Source: Boswellia sacra
Lineage: Eukaryota > Streptophyta > Magnoliopsida > Sapindales > Burseraceae
NCBI GenBank assembly: GCA_013180625.2
Contig: SNVD02012289.1
Span: forward strand, 578,594 to 642,593
Length of the DNA stretch: 64,000 nt
Direction: 5' to 3'
Positions 59,781 through 64,000 of the stretch are shown here, piece by piece. A program made the translations under genes and the position numbers. Position 1 is the stretch's first letter, and each line of letters opens with the position of its first letter. The notes under the pieces are model-generated. The model worked only from the letters and a program-made list of their open reading frames with translations. It made no database searches and was not told the origin of the DNA.

Positions 59781-59885
59781 TGTCATATATTATTTTGTAT
59801 AAATCTTGTAATACAATTTTCTCTGTTAATACAAGTAATTTTTCTCCCAAATTCTGTTCTGAGTTGATCATTACATCCCAACAAG

Positions 59886-59897
59886 TGGTATCAGAGC
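59886..59897 (+). promoter_or_regulatory. Retrotransposon primer-binding site
   Basis: TGGTATCAGAGC, complementary to the 3' end of plant initiator tRNA-Met, the standard copia primer. Confidence 0.9.
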
Positions 59898-60171
59898 CTC
59901 GTTGAGCTCCTGGAACGTCAGAACAGAAAGGAAAAATTCAGAGAAAATTTGTCCCCTGTTTCTGGAAAATTTCGATTTTTCGGAAAGTCATCGAATTTCG
60001 AATTTGAAGTGTCCAGTGTGTTCGTGACGACGTCCTGATCATTCTGCAATTTTCCGGCGACCGATCCGACATCCAGAGACGCCGCACGCGCCGCACGCGC
60101 CTCCGACCTGGTCTGCGAGTGGGCGTCACTCGCCCCACGCGCTGCACGCGCCATTCCAAGGAAGAAGACGA

Positions 60172-60382
60172 CCACGTCAGCGCCGCGTCATCAGCCACGT
60201 CAGCGGCCTTTCGCCACGTCAGCAAGCCACGTCAGCAGATAGCCACGTTAGCAAGCCACGTCAGCCGGACACGACATCTCGCCACGTCATCAAGCCACGT
60301 CAGCACTGTGGACCCCATCTGACACGTCAGCACGCCACGTCAGAGCCACGTCAGCACTGTGGACCCCATCTGACACGTCAGC
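60172..60382 (+). repeat. Array of CCACGTCAGC motifs in the copia leader
   Basis: Twelve CACGT(C/T)A motifs in 211 bp, most as GCCACGTCAGC, plus one CGCGTCATC variant. Spacing is irregular, about 10-30 bp. A longer unit, CACGTCAGCACTGTGGACCC and the following ATCTGA, occurs twice near 60298 and 60351. ACGT-core sites of this kind are bound by plant bZIP factors; binding here is inferred. Confidence 0.9.
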
Positions 60383-60723
60383 AAATCGTGAAAAATTACA
60401 TTTTGGCCCCTGTATTTCCGGGTAATTACATTTTGACCCCCTGAGTTTATGAAATTTACATTTCAGTCCCTAGGAAATATCAGTTTGGCCCCTGTAGTTC
60501 TGGAGAATGACATTGTGCCCCCTTTTTAGTTTCTGAAATTTCAGTTTAGCCCTTAAGAAATTTCAGTTTAGTCCTTAAAGTTTCCAAGCTTAGTATTTAT
60601 TGTATAAAAAGAATTTTTGAGCCCCGGAAGAGGCTATTCCACCTAATTTGACCGTTCCGGACGTAACGGTGGGCTCGGTTTTTTGAAATTCAATTTCCAT
60701 TTTAGTGAATTAATTATTCTAAA

Positions 60724-63700
60724 ATGGAAGAATCATCCGGAGCCATGATAAAATTGACTGCTACAAATTACACACTATGGAGACCCAGGATGGAGGATCT
60801 CCTTAGTTGTAAGGACCTATATGACCCTATAGAATTTGAAGGGCAGAGACCTGAGACAGAAAAAGAGGCAGAGTGGAAGAAAATTAACAGAAAATGCATC
60901 GGTCAGATCAGACAATGGATCGATCATAGTGTCTTCCACCATGTAGCCAAAGAAACAGATGCATATACTCTATGGAAAAAATTAGAGAGTATGTATCAAG
61001 CCAAGTCAGCACGGAACAAAGCCATCCTGATGAGACGGCTTGTGAACTTGAAGTTGCGGAGCGGAACTCCTGTAGCAGAACATACAAGTGAGTTCCAGAA
61101 CTTGGTGAATCAGTTGACAGCAGTCGAGTTACAGCTTGGAGACGAGGAACAAGCACTTCTACTTCTCAGTTCCCTTCCAGATTCATGGGAGACACTAGTG
61201 GTCTCCATCAGTAATTCAGCACCCGGAGGCAGACTTACCCTATCAATGGTTAAGGATGCCTTAATGAACGAGGAGGCAAGAAGAAAAGATGCAGGCGCCA
61301 GTCAAGATGAAGCCTACATCACAGAGAATCGAGGAAGACAGTCTCGAGGTGAAGACTGGAGAAGAGGTAGAAGCAAAAGCAGAGGCAGATCAAGGGGCAG
61401 GTCATCAGATGGGCGGAGACCCACATACAAGTGCTACAACTGTGGCAAAGAGGGACATTTGAAGAGAAATTGTCGCAGTCTTCGGAAGCAGAACCAGGAG
61501 AGTTCACAGGCACAAAGCAGCGAAGAACCACGAGTTACAGTGGTAGAAGATGTAACCATCTGTGCAGAAGAGACGTGCTTCCACACAGCGGACCAAGGAG
61601 TAGAATGGGTCATTGACACAGCAGCTTCCTGCCACGTCACTCCTTGCAGAGAAATCTTCACCACGTACAAAGCAGGAGACTTTGGGATAGTGAAGATGGG
61701 AAACAACAGCACCGCCAAAATCATGGGAATTGGTGATATTCAATTCCTAACGAACGTCGGATGCAAAATAACTTTGAAAGACGTTCGTCATGTGCCAGAT
61801 CTTCGACTCAATTTGCTCTCGGTAAAAGCCTTTGATCAGCAAGGTTATGAGAGCTGCTTCACCAACGGTACATGGAAGATGTTGAAAGGGGTCATGGTGG
61901 TTGCTCGAGGTAAATTATGTGACAATCTTTACAGGACTCATGTAAAGATAAACGGAGAGAACCTTCATGTAGCAGAGCACATGGTACCTCTAGATTTGTG
62001 GCATAAAAGGCTCGGTCACATGGGTGAAAAGGGTTTATCAACCCTTCAGAAAAAGAAGCTGATCACTGTTTCCAAGGATGCAGCGTCTCATCCTTGCGAC
62101 TATTTTTGTACGGGAAACAACGGAGGGTGTCATTCAGCTCCTCATCAGTGAAGAAATCAAAGCTATTGGAGCTAGTACACAGTGATGTATGCGGACCTCT
62201 AGAAGTCGAGTCCTTAGGCGGTAAAAGGTATTTCTTGACCTTTATTGATGATGCATCTCGGAAAGTGTGGGTTTATTTCCTCAGGACGAAGGATGAAGTT
62301 CTGGAGAAGTTCAAGGAGTTTCACGCCATGGTAGAACGTGAAACGGGTAAGAAATTAAAATGCCTTCGATCAGATAACGGAGGCGAGTATACCTCCAGAG
62401 AGTTCAATGTCTACTGTCGAAGATATGGCATTCGACATGAAAGAACAGTCCCACGCACACCACAACACAATGGAGTGGCTGAGAGGATGAATCGAACCAT
62501 CATGGAACGAGTCAGAAGCATGCTCAGATTGGCTAAGTTACCCAAGCCATTATGGGGGGAGGCAGTTCGTACCGCCTGTTACTTAATCAACAGAGCACCA
62601 TCGGCACCACTGAACTTCGAGATTCTAGAAAAGGTATGGTCTAACAAAAAGCCCTCCTATAATCATTTGAAAGTGTTTGGTTGTTTAGCCTTCGTACATG
62701 TATCCAAGGAGCTCCGACAGAAGCTCGATGCAAGAACTGTTCCATGTATCTTCATCGGTTATGGAGATGAAGAATTCGGATACAGATTATGGGATCCCAA
62801 AGAAAAGAAAGTCATCCGGAGCAGAGATGTCGTATTTCACGAAGACCAAACATATGAAGACGCTGAAAAGATAACAATATCTACAAATTCCACTAGCAGT
62901 GCCCCAGATATTGTTGCAGATTCTACCCCAACACCAAATGCTACAAGAAATGACGAGGTACCAGACGAAATTCCAGAAGCAGATCAGGAGGAAGAAAATG
63001 AAGAGATTGCTGAGCCGGGGGAGCCACAATCACCTATAGAAGCTGCTATACCTCCTGGAAATGAAGAACCTCAGTTACGACGATCTGAGCGAGGTCGGAT
63101 TCCGTCGAGGAGATATCCGGAATCAGAGTACACACTGCTTACTGATGAGGGGGAGCCAGAAAGCTTTCATGAAGCTTTATCTCATCCAGACAAAGAACGA
63201 TGGATGCATGCAATGCAAGATGAGATGAATTCTCTAGAGAAGAACAAAACTTATGAACTGGTCGAAATCCCAGACGGAAAGAAGGCACTGAAGAACAAGT
63301 GGGTATTCAAGCTCAAGAAAGATGGAACAGGAAAGGTGATAAAGCACAAAGCCCGATTGGTGGTAAAAGGATTCCTTCAGAAGAAAGGAATTGACTTTGA
63401 TGAAATCTTTTCACCGGTAGTAAAAATGTCATCAATCCGCGTCATCCTCGGATTGACAGCAAGTCTTGATTTGGAGCTTGAACAGATGGATGTGAAGACA
63501 GCATTTCTTCATGGAGACTTGCATGAAGAAATCTACATGGAGCAGCCAGAAGGGTTCGAGGTTCAAGAAAAAAAGAAAAAAACCTGTGCAAGCTTCAAAA
63601 AGAGCTTGTATGGCCTCAAAACCAAAGACAACAAGGCAATGGTACAAGAGTTTGACTCCCTCATGGTGAGTCATGGTACAAAAGAACCGCTGCAGAACCA

Positions 63701-64000
63701 ATGCGTTACTTCAGAAACTCCAGGTGGAGACTTTGTTGCATTAATGTTATATGTGGACGAAATGCTGATCGTCGGGAAAGATGCAACAAAAATAAAGCAG
63801 CTGAAGAAGGAACTTTCAAAAACCTTCGATATGAAGGACTTGGGACCAGCTCAGCAAATCTTAGGGATGCACATTCGTCGAGACAGGAAACAAAAGAAAT
63901 TATGGCTGTCTCAAGAAAAATATGTTGAACGTGTGATCCAAAGGTTCAACATGTATAGTGCCAAGCCAGTTAGTGTACCACTGGCTAATCATTTCAAGCT
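60724..64000 (+). pseudogene. Copia gag-pol polyprotein, one frameshift, incomplete at window end
   Basis: ATG 60724. Gag (UBN2-type, residues about 1-230, Arg/Ser-rich before the knuckle), a CCHC zinc knuckle (CYNCGKEGHLKRNC, Cys237-Cys250), an aspartic protease (DTAAS, Asp298), the GAG-pre-integrase HHCC region (LWHKRLGHMGEKGL), and an integrase with HSDVCGP, RSDNGGE and PQHNGVAERMNRT as the three acidic sites. RT follows, with NKWVFKLKKDG and ARLVVKGF. The first frame ends at 62149-62151 because one base is missing at about 62104, at the last Cys of the HHCC motif; the rest is open in the next frame to the window end. At 63570-63650 compensating indels scramble the RT segment after SLYGLK. 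The RT active-site box reads YVDE (63750-63761), not the usual YVDD. It is probably unable to copy itself as it stands. Confidence 0.88.

Larger units (their letters stand above)
59781..64000 (+). mobile_element. Ty1/copia LTR retrotransposon, truncated by window end
   Basis: A TG...CA segment (59781-59883) looks like the end of a 5' LTR, followed two bases later by a primer-binding site for initiator tRNA-Met (59886-59897). An 826-bp GC-rich leader precedes gag. Gag, protease, integrase and the start of RT follow in copia order. The 3' LTR lies outside the window, so LTR length and age cannot be measured. Only about 103 bp of LTR is seen before the neighbouring copia fragment starts; either the LTR is short or its 5' part is lost. 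Confidence 0.85.

Noticed and set aside
60172..60382. CRISPR-like look of the CCACGTCAGC array
   Set aside because: Units are about 10 bp with irregular short spacing inside a plant copia leader; no repeat-spacer regularity and no cas genes.

Overview
This is nuclear DNA from a flowering plant, almost certainly a eudicot. It carries a plant RPT5 proteasome gene end, DUF295-type F-box genes, remnants of plastid ClpR and MIRO GTPase genes, an RGA-type NBS-LRR fragment, and hAT, MULE and Ty1/copia elements. It is AT-rich and has GT-AG introns. The species cannot be named from the sequence.

Layout. 1-298: last two exons of RPT5. 299-3066: no recognisable gene. 3075-7604: a complete hAT transposon with an 8-bp target duplication and a transposase stopped by one nonsense codon. 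7813-8997: a decayed MULE transposase on the minus strand. 9411-53520: a tandem segmental-duplication array built from four parts: (i) a plus-strand F-box/DUF295 gene, five copies starting at 10438, 17454, 27939, 33641 and 44760; (ii) a minus-strand ClpR3-like pseudogene, six whole or partial copies; (iii) an NBS-LRR C-terminal fragment inserted inside the ClpR3 copy, in the opposite orientation, three copies; (iv) a five-exon gene of unknown function with Ser-Pro-Ser-Glu-Ala-Pro repeats, three copies, called PSEAP here for convenience. 54263-56361: a decayed 3' part of a MIRO GTPase gene. 56362-58817: AT-rich, no gene recognised. 58818-59780: a minus-strand copia RT/RNase H remnant. 59781-64000: a young plus-strand copia element running off the window.

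How the pieces relate. ClpR3 exon 1 is always head-to-head with a plus-strand gene across a short promoter holding a GGCCCAAT box and a TATA box. The partner is F-box in two units and PSEAP in three. The ClpR3 copies share lesions and look dead. Four of five F-box copies are broken. The copy at 33641 is fully open, and it is a mosaic whose 3' half is base-identical to that of the copy at 17454. Blocks of up to 8.6 kb differ by only about a dozen bases by eye. The array is therefore either very recent and still being shuffled by unequal exchange and gene conversion, or partly an assembly artefact. The least familiar item is the PSEAP gene: its five exons join in frame in two copies, and I recognise no family for it.

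All identities come from reading translated sequence and recalling protein families. No search or alignment program was run.
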